Assembly (NCBI GenBank): GCA_965248765.1
Contig: CBDFKF010000003.1
Coordinates: 248,001 to 312,000 of the forward strand
Reading direction: 5' to 3'
DNA length: 64,000 bases
DNA from: CBDFKF01 sp965248765
GTDB taxonomy: Bacteria > Pseudomonadota > Alphaproteobacteria > VGEJ01
Part shown: one piece after another, positions 1-9,192 of the stretch
Layout of the letters: every line of letters begins with the position of its first letter
Numbering within the stretch: the stretch's first letter is position 1
Program-made: the position numbers and the translations under genes
Notes under the pieces: model-generated
Database searches by the model: none
The model's input: only the letters and a program-made list of their open reading frames with translations
Told to the model about the DNA's origin: nothing

Positions 1-1203
1 ATCTGCTCAAGGAAGACGTATGGCAGGAGCGCCTCGGCCGACCACCGCGATACCTCGTCCTTGAGCGCACGGGTCACATCGTGAAGGCCGGTCAACAGCG
101 CAAAGACCAAGCTGACGCCGGCGACCGAAAAGACAACACGACGGCTTGCCAGCCGCAGGCGCCGACCGGCCAGCAGCGTCTCGAGGGGAAAAGCCGGCCG
201 AAGGATGGTCTCGAACAAACCGATCGTGCCGCGCAGGATCGGGCTCACCAACCACAGCGTCAGACCGGCCAGCAGGACGACGATCACGCCCTCGATCAGG
301 AACAGCTGGATGACGGAGAGCCACGAGGCCAGGAACGGGCGCGCCGCGACATACAGCGCACCCAGCGCCGGCGGCCACAGCCACATGAGCGCCCCGATGC
401 GACTCTCGTGCGCCTCGCCCGACTCGGCGAGGAACCGCGGCTGCAAAACCGTGGCTATGCGCTGGGTGTAGAGGCCGCGAATCGGGCCGATGACGCCCAG
501 CAACGCGACGCTGATGCCGATGGCGCCCATCGCCGTGATCTCGCCCCACGGCATGGCAAAGCCAGGTAGCGGCAAACGACCGTTGGTTGAAATGCTCCAG
601 CCGAGGAGCGTCGCGCCCAAAGGCACTGCCAGTGTCGCGCCGAGTAGCGTTCCCGCGGTACTCAACATGAGCGCTTCCAACAGCACCGAAACCGCGACGT
701 TACGGCGGCTCTCGCCGAGGCACCGGAGCAGGCTGAAGGCGCGAGCGCGAACGGCGACCGAATAGCGCATGGTGTAGAAGACGATGACGGCGCCAACCAA
801 AAAAGGCGAACACCGACGCCAGGCGAACGGCAAAGCGCATCGCCTGATAATCGGCCTCGCCTCGCGCTGCTGCCGCTCCGCGCGTCGTATCGGGACTGGT
901 CGCTTGGCTCGGCACTGATCGCGGTGACTCGGCGCTATCGCGGCGGCGCTCAAACGAGATGGCATCGATAACGGCGATCCCGCTACCGCCCGCGGTGGCA
1001 CGTACCGTCGCTCTGTGATCGGTATTGGCATCGACGATCAGGATCGAGCACACGACGGCGACGCCAATGGCGATGCCGCCCACGGTGGCCACGGCCACCA
1101 TCACGTGGCGGCGCAGGCCACGCCATGCCAGCAACCGCGCGAGCGGCACGTTGAAAGCCACGCGCGGCCGCGTTACCGGCTCGACTCGTTGGTGGCCGCT
1201 CAC
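1..1203 (-). pseudogene. ABC transporter permease (FtsX/MacB type), frameshifted and cut by the window edge
   Basis: Membrane subunit of an ABC exporter of the MacB/LolCE/FtsX type, partner of the ATPase just upstream. The likely GTG start at 1201-1203 directly follows the ATPase TAG stop. Residues about 33-60 form a hydrophobic segment (VMVAVATVGGIAIGVAVV). Reading then stays open only if one base is removed from a run of six A on the plus strand (799-804). After that shift the second frame runs with no stop to base 1 and contains several more hydrophobic stretches (for example VAVSVLLEALMLSTAGTLLG and FLIEGVIVVLLAGLTLWLVS). The C terminus lies outside the window. The shift sits in a homopolymer, so it may be a sequencing error rather than a real break. 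Confidence 0.75.
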
Positions 1204-1995
1204 CTAAATGCCGAGCTCGACGAGCTGGTCGTAGATCGCAGCGACCGAGCCGGTGTCGCCCCCATGCACGCGCTCGGCGGCGATCACGCCATCTTTGAGG
1301 AAGGCGATGCGGTCAGCCCAGGCCGCGTGCTCCGGGCTGTGGGTCACAAGGAGAACGCCGGCACCTTGATCCTTGGCGGTGTCCCGCAGCACCGCCATGA
1401 TCGATCCGCCAGCGCCTGGATTGACGTTGCCGGTCGGCTCATCGGCCAGCAGCAGGTCCGGCTCGTGCACGAGTGCACGGGCAACCGAGACGAGCTGCAT
1501 CTCGCCGCCCGAGAGCTGCGCTGGGTAGTGGCCGATGCGCGCCTCGAGGCCGACTCGCGCCAGCAAGGCATCGGCGCGCACCGCCTTGTCGCGATTGACG
1601 CCGCCAGCGATCAAGAACGGTAGCAAAACATTCCCGCGGACCGTCAAGGTCGGGATCAGATTGAAGAACTGGAACACCATGCCGATGCGATGGCGGCGCA
1701 GCAGCGTGAGCGCCGTCTCGTCGTCGAAGTCGACCGGCTCGCCGGATATCGACACCTCGCCGACGTCGGGTCGATCGATGCCCGAAACACAGTTGAGGAG
1801 CGTGGTTTTGCCGGAGCCGCTCGGACCCATGATCGCAACCATCTCACGAGCGCCGACCTCAAGATCCACGGCGCGGAGAACGGGCAACGCGTCCTCGCCA
1901 AGACGATAGGATTTGGCGAGCGCGCGCACCGCCAGGCGCGTCGACGGGGTGACGGTCTCGGCCTCGCCCTCGGCTACGGATGAGACATCACGCAT
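1204..1995 (-). CDS. ABC transporter ATP-binding protein (LolD/MacB-type)
   Basis: 263-residue ABC ATPase that would power the adjacent permease. Walker A is GPSGSGKT near residue 58, the Q-loop lies in MVFQFFNLIPT, and Walker B is LLLADEPTGN. The signature is LSGGEMQ rather than the usual LSGGEQQ, and the D-loop reads NVNP instead of NLD, both mild departures. The switch histidine is in LLVTHSPEHAAW. Length and motifs match the LolD/MacB/FtsE branch, which exports lipoproteins, peptides or macrolides; the substrate cannot be read from sequence. It forms a two-gene operon with the permease and is divergent from the CoA-transferase gene. Confidence 0.9.
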   Translation of the reverse strand: MRDVSSVAEGEAETVTPSTRLAVRALAKSYRLGEDALPVLRAVDLEVGAREMVAIMGPSGSGKTTLLNCVSGIDRPDVGEVSISGEPVDFDDETALTLLRRHRIGMVFQFFNLIPTLTVRGNVLLPFLIAGGVNRDKAVRADALLARVGLEARIGHYPAQLSGGEMQLVSVARALVHEPDLLLADEPTGNVNPGAGGSIMAVLRDTAKDQGAGVLLVTHSPEHAAWADRIAFLKDGVIAAERVHGGDTGSVAAIYDQLVELGI

Positions 1996-2112
1996 GCGGC
2001 AGCGACGTTACGGCAGGCGGAAAACAGGCGCCAGCAAACGATGGTCGTTCGTTTGCGCGGCTCAACGCCGCTCTCTACGATGGCGTTCCACTCGCCTCCC
2101 GCACACGCGATC

Positions 2113-3309
2113 ATGAAAGCGCTGTCCGACATTGTCGTGCTCGACCTCACCCATATGCTGGCGGGGCCGTTTGGGACACTTCTGCTCGCCGATCTCGGCG
2201 CCCAGACGATCAAGGTCGAGCCGCCCGGCGGTGAACTCACGCGCCGGCTCCTTGCCGATGATCCGAAGTTTTCCTTCAACGGCATGGGCGCCTATTCGCT
2301 CACCCTTAACCGCAACAAAAAAAGCGTCTGCATCGATCTAAAGGAGGCCGAGGGGCGCGCTCTTTTCTACGAGTTGGTGGCCAAGGCCGACGTCGTGTTC
2401 GACAACTTCAGCGTCGGCGTGACTGAGCGCCTGGAGATCGACTATGCACACCTCGCCGCGGTCAACCCGCGGATCATCACCTGTTCGGTGACCGGTTTTG
2501 GGCATACCGGGCCCGGCCACAAGCGCACGGCCTTCGACATGGTGGTCCAAGCGGCGGGCGGCGGTATGTCAATCACTGGGACGCCGGAGAGCTCGCCGTT
2601 GCGGGCGGGCATTCCGTTCGGCGATCTCGGCGGCGGAGTGCTCGGGACCGTCGGCGTCCTCGCGGCGCTGCACGCACGGACGGTGACCGGACGCGGCCAG
2701 CACGTCGACATCGCGATGCTCGATGGTCAGATCTCTTTTTTGAACTATATGGCGACCATGTATCTGCTATCGGGCGAGGGTCCGGGCGCGCTCGGCAATG
2801 CGCACTTCCTGCACGTGCCCTACAATGCCTATGCGACCAAGACCCAACACGTGATCATTGCCGTCATCACCGATGCCTTCTGGCGTTCGCTGGTGGAGGT
2901 GTTGGGCGATTCCCGACTTAGGGACACCACCTTCGAGCAACAGCCCGGCCGCTGGCAGAACCGCGATTTCATCGATCGCGTGGTGCAGGAAGTCCTTCTT
3001 GCGGAGACCTGTGAGCACTGGCTGGACAAGTTCGCAGCCGCGCGCATACCCCATGGACCGGTCAACGATTTCGGGCATGCCCTCGATGATGAGCAGGTGA
3101 GGTTCCGCAACATGGTGGTCGACGTAGCGTACCCCGGGGGCGGCACCGTCAAGATGCCGGGAAACCCTGTGAAGCTGAGCGATACCCATGAGGAGACCTT
3201 CACCCCGCCGGCCCTGTGCGGCGAGCACACCGATGAGGTCCTGCGTGATATGCTCGGCCGTAGCCTGGATGATATCCGCAGGCTGCGCGAGGCTGGCGCG
3301 ATCGGCTAA
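2113..3309 (+). CDS. Class III (CaiB/BaiF family) CoA-transferase
   Basis: 398-residue class III CoA-transferase, which moves CoA between carboxylic acids through an aspartyl-CoA mixed anhydride. The N terminus (LDLTHMLAGPFGTLLLADLGAQTIKVEPPGG) is the typical CaiB/BaiF CoA-binding region. Asp171 in FGDLGGG sits where the family's catalytic Asp (about 169) is expected. I chose the ATG at 2113 because homology begins there; an in-frame start at 2041 would add 24 atypical residues. The next gene is an HMG-CoA-lyase-type enzyme 29 bases downstream, so the pair probably activates an acid as its CoA thioester and then cleaves it, as in branched-chain or itaconate-type catabolism. The exact substrate is unknown. 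Confidence 0.88.
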   Translation: MKALSDIVVLDLTHMLAGPFGTLLLADLGAQTIKVEPPGGELTRRLLADDPKFSFNGMGAYSLTLNRNKKSVCIDLKEAEGRALFYELVAKADVVFDNFSVGVTERLEIDYAHLAAVNPRIITCSVTGFGHTGPGHKRTAFDMVVQAAGGGMSITGTPESSPLRAGIPFGDLGGGVLGTVGVLAALHARTVTGRGQHVDIAMLDGQISFLNYMATMYLLSGEGPGALGNAHFLHVPYNAYATKTQHVIIAVITDAFWRSLVEVLGDSRLRDTTFEQQPGRWQNRDFIDRVVQEVLLAETCEHWLDKFAAARIPHGPVNDFGHALDDEQVRFRNMVVDVAYPGGGTVKMPGNPVKLSDTHEETFTPPALCGEHTDEVLRDMLGRSLDDIRRLREAGAIG

Positions 3310-3338
3310 AACGGCCACACGGCATCAGGAGAAACGCG

Positions 3339-4259
3339 ATGGCGGAGACGGTTCGAATCAACGAGGTGGGATTGCGCGATGGCCTGCAGAACCAGCCCAC
3401 GGTCGTGCCGACCGCCGGCAAGCTTGAGCTCTGCGAGGCGCTGATCGCCGCGGGCATCACCGAAGTCGAAGCGACCAGCTTCGTCTCGCCGAAGGTGGTG
3501 CCGCAGATGGCTGATGCCGCTGATCTCTTCGCGGTGCTGCCCGCGTCCGATTCAGTGCACTACTCCGCTCTCATTCCCAACGAGAAGGGCTACGAGCGGG
3601 CGCGAGCGGCCGGTGTTGAGGCCATAGCGCTCGTCGTTGCGACGACGGATACCTTCAACCGGCGCAACATCAATATGTCGCTTGGCGAGGCGATGGCGGT
3701 CAACGAGGCGGTCATCGCACGCGCGAACGCCGATGGCGTGCACGCCCGCGCGTACATCTCGGGCGCGCTCGTCTGCCCGTACGAAGGGGTGACTTCGCTC
3801 GACCATTTGCTCGACCTCACCGAGCGGCTGCTCGCGGCTGGCGCCGATGAAGTGGCGATCGCCGATACCATCGGCGCGGGCAGTCCACGCCAATGCCAGG
3901 AGGTATTCGCGGCGGTGACCAAGCGCTGGGGGCCAGAGCGCTTCGCCGCACACTTCCACGACACCCGTGCCATGGGACTCACGCTGGCCTGGACCGCGCT
4001 CGAGGAAGGCATCCGCAAGTTCGATTCCTCGATCGGTGGCCTCGGGGGCTGCCCGTTCGCGCCGGGTGCCGCCGGCAACCTGGCGACCGACGATCTCGCC
4101 TTCATGCTGAACGAATCGGGCTACCGGACGGGGATCGACGTCGCCGGCCTGCGCACCGCGGTGGTGATCGCCGAGCGCCTACTCGATCGGCCGCTCGGCG
4201 GCCGCATCAGCCAATGGTGGCTGTCGCAGGAGAAGAGGGCCGCGCGCGCCGCTGAGTAG
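3339..4259 (+). CDS. mvaB: Hydroxymethylglutaryl-CoA lyase-type enzyme
   Basis: 306-residue TIM-barrel lyase of the HMGL/DRE family. The N terminus NEVGLRDGLQNQ carries the conserved RDGLQ substrate and metal site. The signature GGLGGCPFAPGAAGN near residues 228-242 holds the family's catalytic cysteine, and the metal-binding His lies in AAHFHDTRAMG. HMG-CoA lyase splits HMG-CoA into acetyl-CoA and acetoacetate in leucine breakdown; relatives cleave citramalyl-CoA or similar thioesters, so the symbol is a family-level guess. A ribosome site (AGGAGAAACGCG) precedes the ATG. It is probably co-transcribed with the CoA-transferase. Confidence 0.85.
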   Translation: MAETVRINEVGLRDGLQNQPTVVPTAGKLELCEALIAAGITEVEATSFVSPKVVPQMADAADLFAVLPASDSVHYSALIPNEKGYERARAAGVEAIALVVATTDTFNRRNINMSLGEAMAVNEAVIARANADGVHARAYISGALVCPYEGVTSLDHLLDLTERLLAAGADEVAIADTIGAGSPRQCQEVFAAVTKRWGPERFAAHFHDTRAMGLTLAWTALEEGIRKFDSSIGGLGGCPFAPGAAGNLATDDLAFMLNESGYRTGIDVAGLRTAVVIAERLLDRPLGGRISQWWLSQEKRAARAAE

Positions 4260-4262
4260 CGC

Positions 4263-5132
4263 CTATCTTCCGATATCGACCAGATCGCCGTAGGTTTCGG
4301 GTCGGCGGTCGCGATAGAACTGCCAGATGTTGCGAACCTCGCGCACTTGTTCGAGATCGATGTCGGCAACCACCAGCTCATCCGCGCTATCGCCGGCTTG
4401 AGCGATGATCTGGCCGCGCGGGTCGACCACGTAGGATGAGCCGTAAAAGTGGCCGACGTTCCACGGCGCTTCCTCGCCGACGCGGTTGATGGCGCCGATG
4501 AAAATGCCGTTGGCGACCGCAGCAGCGGGCTGCTCCAGCTCCCACAGATGGCGGCTCAAGCCGGTCACCGTGGCTGACGGGTTGACGACGTACTCGGCGC
4601 CGTGCAGCGCGAGCGCCCGCCAGCCCTCGGGGAAGTGGCGGTCATAACAGATGTATACGCCGAGCTTGAGGTACGCGGTTTCAAACACCGGCCACCCGCT
4701 TGCGCCGGGCTTGAAGAAGAACTTCTCGAAGAAGCCGGAGACGTGGGGAATGTGGGTCTTGCGGTACTTGCCGAGGTAGCTGCCATCGGCGTCGATGACG
4801 GCGGCAGTGTTGTAGTAAACGCCGGTCATCTCCTCCTCGTAGATCGGCACCACGATCACCATGTTGTGGCGTTTCGCCACCTCGCGCATGTGGCTCACCG
4901 TCGGCCCGTCCGGCACCTTCTCGGCCGCCGCGTACCATTTACCGTCCTGGCTCGGCGGGAAGTAGGGCTGAGTGAAGACCTCCTGGAAGCACAGGATCTG
5001 CACTCCCTTGGCCGCGGCATCAGCGATGAACGGCTCGTGCGCCGCGACCATCTGCTCGCGAATCGCCTGCGGGCTCTCGCTGGTGTCACCCTTGAGCGCC
5101 ATCTGGATCAGTCCGACCTTGACGGTGGTCAT
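4263..5132 (-). CDS. Carbon-nitrogen hydrolase (nitrilase superfamily; beta-ureidopropionase/N-carbamoyl amidase-like)
   Basis: 289-residue nitrilase-superfamily amidohydrolase. The Glu-Lys-Cys triad is visible: Glu in CFQEVFTQPYFPP, Lys in YRKTHIPH, Cys in YICYDRHFPEGWR. The KTHIPH and PEGWR contexts resemble beta-ureidopropionases and N-carbamoyl-amino-acid or N-carbamoylputrescine amidases. The ATG at 5132 (MTTVKVGLIQMALKG) is chosen because the family begins there; the longer reading frame upstream overlaps hyuB. It lies 11 bases after hyuB, so it is the last gene of a hyuA-hyuB-amidase operon. Opening of a hydantoin-like ring followed by hydrolysis of the carbamoyl product is the natural model, as inference. 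It converges on the HMGL gene with 3 bases between stops. Confidence 0.87.
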   Translation of the reverse strand: MTTVKVGLIQMALKGDTSESPQAIREQMVAAHEPFIADAAAKGVQILCFQEVFTQPYFPPSQDGKWYAAAEKVPDGPTVSHMREVAKRHNMVIVVPIYEEEMTGVYYNTAAVIDADGSYLGKYRKTHIPHVSGFFEKFFFKPGASGWPVFETAYLKLGVYICYDRHFPEGWRALALHGAEYVVNPSATVTGLSRHLWELEQPAAAVANGIFIGAINRVGEEAPWNVGHFYGSSYVVDPRGQIIAQAGDSADELVVADIDLEQVREVRNIWQFYRDRRPETYGDLVDIGR

Positions 5133-5143
5133 GATCTTCGTCC

Positions 5144-6958
5144 TCAGCTTGCTGCGTGGCGGTCGGCGCGTAGGCGCTCCGTTGCCACCTCGTCCACCGT
5201 CGAATCGGCAATAATGACGCCGTAGTCGGCCTCGGCCGTCGCGGCGGAGATAAGGCCGTCGAGCACATCGTCCAAAACCTTGGCGGGCTCGCGGGCCAGT
5301 GGATCGCCATAGCCGCCGCCACATGGGCCGACGGCAAGGAATCTGTCGCCGTTGTTCGCTGGGCGATAGGGGAGTTTGGAGGGGAGCGGTTCATCGCCTC
5401 CTGCGGCGCGGATGAACTGGAGCGAGGCGGGAAAGCCCTCGTTACCCCCGTCGAAGCCCCACGGGTTAAACAGGTGGCCCTCGCCTTCGACCGAGTATCC
5501 ACCGTCGTCCTTGAACACGAACTCGCGGATCGCACCAACTCCGCCCCGCCACTGGCCGGCCGGAACCGCGTCCTCGCGCAGCTCGTAGCGCTCGACCCGC
5601 AGTGGCAGATGCGATTCGATATCCTCGATCGGGTTGTTGCGAGTGTTGGCGTAAAGAGTATCGACCGCGTCCATCCCGTCCATGCCGTAGCGGCCGCCGT
5701 AGGCGCCTTCGAATATCTCCATGTGGACCCAATGGGTCTCGTTCACCAGGCCCGAGAATGCGATCACTTTGAGGTTACCTACGCCGGCGCTGATCTGTTT
5801 CGGCACGGCCGGGGCGAGTGCGCGCATCAGGGTGTCGGCGACGATCACGCCGGGCGAAAAGCGCGCGATCACCGGTGCCGGGAACTGCGGATTGGCGAGC
5901 GAGCCCTTGGGCGCGATGATCTTGATCGGGCGGGTGAGGCCGGAGTTCTGGGGCACATGCCCCAAGAGCGCGGTGTCCGCCAAAATTGACCGGACCGTCA
6001 GCCAGATCGAAACATCCACGGTGCCCTCGAGCGGCATGTTGATCGGCAGATCGATCTGATCGGCCGTGCCGGTTAGATCAACCGTCATTTCGTCGCCCTC
6101 GACCGTCACCGCGACGGCGATGGGCATGTTCTTTTCCTTGGGATTGTCGGAGTGCTCGTAGCCGTCGATATGGCCGAGTGCCGAGTAGGTGCCGTCGGGG
6201 ATTTTGTCTATGGCCGCCCGCATCATGCGCTCGGAGGCATCCATCAACTCAGCAGCGGCCCCGTTTACCGTGTCGATCCCGTAACGCTCGATCAACGCGA
6301 GGAAGCGCTCGGCGCCAATCTGCGCCGCCGCGATCTGCGCCTCCATGTCGGCGACCACTAAGTACGAGGCGCGGATGTTGTCACGCAGCATATGCCAGAC
6401 CTGCTCGTTCTTGCGGCCGGCCTGATAGACTTTAATTGCTCTGAACTGAAGGCCCTCGGCGAAAACGTCCATGGCATCGACGATGCCGCACGAGCCAGGG
6501 CTGAGGGCGCCGATGTCAAGGTGGTGGGCCGTGGTTACTGCCCATCCTACAAGTGTGCCGTCGTTGAACACCGGCACGCAGAAGGCGACGTCCGGCCCAT
6601 GGCTTGCGCCGGCGTAGGGGTCGTTGTGCATCAACACATCGCCCGGCTCGATGCTCTCGCCGCGCTCCTCGAGAATCCGTGAGAGCCCTTTGACATAACC
6701 GGGGATCGGGCCGGACTGGAGTGGCGTCGATTGCTTGGATTCACACAGCTGATTGCACTTCGCGTCCAAGAGTGCGGCGCCAAAGTCCTCGGATTCGCGG
6801 ATGATCGAGGAATAGGCCATGCGCATCAGCTTGAAGCCCATCTCGATGGCGATGCTTTCGAGCGCCCCGTGGATGACGCTCGCCGTGATCTGGTCGACCG
6901 CGTGGACGTTGTCGCCGGCAGGCGCCGGGGTCGCGATCTCTTCGGTGATGGTGCTCAT
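5144..6958 (-). CDS. hyuB: Hydantoinase B / oxoprolinase family subunit
   Basis: 604-residue HyuB-type subunit of an ATP-dependent N-methylhydantoinase / 5-oxoprolinase / acetone-carboxylase-like complex. The N terminus (SVIHGALESIAIEMGFKLMRMAYSSIIRESEDF) and the block MHNDPYAGASHGPDVAFC are typical of the family, as is the glycine-rich C-terminal stretch VGPCGGGYGDP. Its start overlaps the end of hyuA by four bases (ATGA), which suggests translational coupling and equal amounts of the two subunits. The substrate, a cyclic amide or imide, cannot be told from sequence. Confidence 0.9.
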   Translation of the reverse strand: MSTITEEIATPAPAGDNVHAVDQITASVIHGALESIAIEMGFKLMRMAYSSIIRESEDFGAALLDAKCNQLCESKQSTPLQSGPIPGYVKGLSRILEERGESIEPGDVLMHNDPYAGASHGPDVAFCVPVFNDGTLVGWAVTTAHHLDIGALSPGSCGIVDAMDVFAEGLQFRAIKVYQAGRKNEQVWHMLRDNIRASYLVVADMEAQIAAAQIGAERFLALIERYGIDTVNGAAAELMDASERMMRAAIDKIPDGTYSALGHIDGYEHSDNPKEKNMPIAVAVTVEGDEMTVDLTGTADQIDLPINMPLEGTVDVSIWLTVRSILADTALLGHVPQNSGLTRPIKIIAPKGSLANPQFPAPVIARFSPGVIVADTLMRALAPAVPKQISAGVGNLKVIAFSGLVNETHWVHMEIFEGAYGGRYGMDGMDAVDTLYANTRNNPIEDIESHLPLRVERYELREDAVPAGQWRGGVGAIREFVFKDDGGYSVEGEGHLFNPWGFDGGNEGFPASLQFIRAAGGDEPLPSKLPYRPANNGDRFLAVGPCGGGYGDPLAREPAKVLDDVLDGLISAATAEADYGVIIADSTVDEVATERLRADRHAAS

Positions 6959-9039
6959 GCTCGCTCTCCGATGCGGATGATCAGGTTGCCGCCTTTGTCT
7001 GCCTGCACCGAACAGTCGGGCGGCACCACGGTCGTCGTGTCTTTCTGCAGGATGATCGCCGGACCGGGGATCGTCTTATCGAGCGGTAGGCGCTCGCGGG
7101 CATAGAACGCGGTTTCGACGGCGCTCAAGGAATCATGTACCCGGAACATGCAGTTGTCGGTCTTGACCAGCGCCGCATCGAGCGAGCGGTCGCCGGCGCC
7201 ATCGAGCGTCGGCGCCTGGATCTTCGGCATCGCGCCGATGCCGGTAACGCGGATGTTGACAATCTCGATCAGGGTGTCGGGGTAGTGGTGGCCGTAGTCG
7301 GTCTTGTGCAGTTCGTGAAAGCGGGCGAACACCGCATCGATCGTTGCCTCATCGACATCGCCTGCTGGAAAGTCGACGCGCAGCTCATAGCCCTGGCCGA
7401 CGTAGCGGAGATCGCCCGAGCGCTCGAACCGCATCTGGCTGCTGTCTAAGCCTTCGGCGGCGAACTGCCCGGCGAGCGCGGCCTCCATCGCGGTGAAGTC
7501 GCCGCTCAGGACGGCATTCTCGACGGCTCCCTCGACCTGAAACTCGGTCTTGATGGCATCGTATTTGTGATCGGTGGTCAACAGGCCCGCTGCAGAGGTG
7601 ATGCCGGGATAGAGCGGTACGATGACCTCGCGCACGCCAAGCTCAGCCGCCACCTCAGCGGCATGCAAGGGGCCCGCACCGCCGAGCGCAACCAGGGTGT
7701 ACTCGCGGGGATCGATCCCCTTCTGTACCGTGCGCGAGCGGATGGCGTTGGCCATGTTGGCGTTGACCACAGTGAGCACGCCTTCGGCCCATTCGTGAAG
7801 GCTCGGGCCGGAGCCGTCGTCGAGGCTGGTGACAGCACGCTCCGCTGCCTGATCGTCGAGGGCCATCTCGCCGCCTAGGAAGTTGTCCTTGCTCAGCCTT
7901 CCCAACACGACGTTGGCGTCGGTCACCGTAGGTTCGCTGCCGCCGCGGCCATAGGCGGCCGGACCCGGAACCGAGCCGGCGCTACGCGGGCCGACCCGAA
8001 AGGTCCCGCCCGAATCCCGATGGGCGATCGAGCCGCCGCCAGCGCCGATGGTGTGGATATCGATCATCGGAACGACTAACGGATATCCCGCGATCCAGGT
8101 ATCGCGCGCCGTCGCCTCGCCGAAGCGGCCGCCGCTGACGATCCCGATATCGGCGCTCGTGCCGCCGATATCGAACGTGATCAGGTCGTCGCGTCCCGAC
8201 AGCGCCCCGCACCAGGCGCCGCCGAGGACGCCGGCCGCGGGACCCGACAGCAGGGTGAACACCGGCCGGTCAGAGACCATCTGTGCAGTGGCCACGCCGC
8301 CGTTCGAGCCCATGATGTGGAGATCGGCGCTAAAACCGGCCTCAGTGATTCTATCGGCCAAACGGGTGACATAGGTGCGGACCTTGGGGCCGATGAAGGC
8401 GTTCATCGCCGCCGTGGTGAACCGCTCGAACTCGCGGAACTGCGGTGAGATCGACGAAGAGGTGGTGACGAACGCCTCGGGGTACTCCTCGCGGATGATC
8501 TCGGCCGCGCGCTCCTCATGGCGGGGATCGATGTAGGAGAACAGGAAGCAGACGGCGATAGCCTCGACCGCCTCGCGCTTCAGCGCGCGCGCTGCTTGAC
8601 GTACGCCGTCCTCGTCGAGTGGCACCTCGACCTCGCCGCGCGGCGGCACCAGCCGCTCGGCCACCGTCTTGCGGTGGCGCCGGCGCACCAGTGGGCGGTC
8701 CTGCCACGGGATCTCTTGCATGATCGAGTAGTGCTGGGGGCGCTGGTGGCGTCCAATATGCAGGATGTCGCGGTATCCTTTGGTGGTCAACATGCCTGTC
8801 CGCGCGCCGTTGTATTCGAGCACCGCGTTGGTGGCGATGGTGGTGCCGTGAAGGACGTGATCGATGGCGCCGCGGTCGATGCCGTTGCGCTCGCACAGTT
8901 CGGCGAGGCCGGTCATCACGCCGTCGGACGGATCGCTCGGCGTGGTCGGTACCTTGTGGATGATCGTCCGGTTCGCGTCCGTGTCGGTAAAGACGATATC
9001 AGTGAAGGTGCCGCCGACGTCGACGCCAATCAATTGCAT
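6955..9039 (-). CDS. hyuA: Hydantoinase A / oxoprolinase family subunit (ATP-dependent)
   Basis: 694-residue HyuA-type subunit with an actin-like ATPase fold. The N-terminal phosphate loop is GVDVGGTFTDIVF (residues 5-17), and a second nucleotide-binding block is TFDIGGTSADIGIV. HGTTIATNAVLE and LLSGPAAGVLGG are conserved family motifs. With HyuB it would open cyclic amides at the cost of ATP. It is the first gene of the leftward operon hyuA-hyuB-amidase. An insertion sequence begins about 70 bases upstream (near 9111), so the native promoter region may be separated from distal control sites. Confidence 0.9.
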   Translation of the reverse strand: MQLIGVDVGGTFTDIVFTDTDANRTIIHKVPTTPSDPSDGVMTGLAELCERNGIDRGAIDHVLHGTTIATNAVLEYNGARTGMLTTKGYRDILHIGRHQRPQHYSIMQEIPWQDRPLVRRRHRKTVAERLVPPRGEVEVPLDEDGVRQAARALKREAVEAIAVCFLFSYIDPRHEERAAEIIREEYPEAFVTTSSSISPQFREFERFTTAAMNAFIGPKVRTYVTRLADRITEAGFSADLHIMGSNGGVATAQMVSDRPVFTLLSGPAAGVLGGAWCGALSGRDDLITFDIGGTSADIGIVSGGRFGEATARDTWIAGYPLVVPMIDIHTIGAGGGSIAHRDSGGTFRVGPRSAGSVPGPAAYGRGGSEPTVTDANVVLGRLSKDNFLGGEMALDDQAAERAVTSLDDGSGPSLHEWAEGVLTVVNANMANAIRSRTVQKGIDPREYTLVALGGAGPLHAAEVAAELGVREVIVPLYPGITSAAGLLTTDHKYDAIKTEFQVEGAVENAVLSGDFTAMEAALAGQFAAEGLDSSQMRFERSGDLRYVGQGYELRVDFPAGDVDEATIDAVFARFHELHKTDYGHHYPDTLIEIVNIRVTGIGAMPKIQAPTLDGAGDRSLDAALVKTDNCMFRVHDSLSAVETAFYARERLPLDKTIPGPAIILQKDTTTVVPPDCSVQADKGGNLIIRIGERA

Positions 9040-9091
9040 GCCGTATCTCCCTGAGCCCCGCTCATGGTCCCCGGATTCGCGGGATCAGGCA

Positions 9092-9111
9092 AGCCTAGGT
9101 GGGCGCCGATG
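9092..9111 (+). repeat. Left copy of 20-bp direct repeat (target-site duplication)
   Basis: AGCCTAGGTGGGCGCCGATG, identical to 10481-10500; the bases on either side differ. It borders the IS1202-like element and is most simply the duplicated target. Confidence 0.85.
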
Positions 9112-9192
9112 TCACTAACACACGATATGTCCGGTTTATGTACCAGACGATCTGTCCGGATTTAGAAGCTCTCCAGGCTATGGAGGGTTTGG

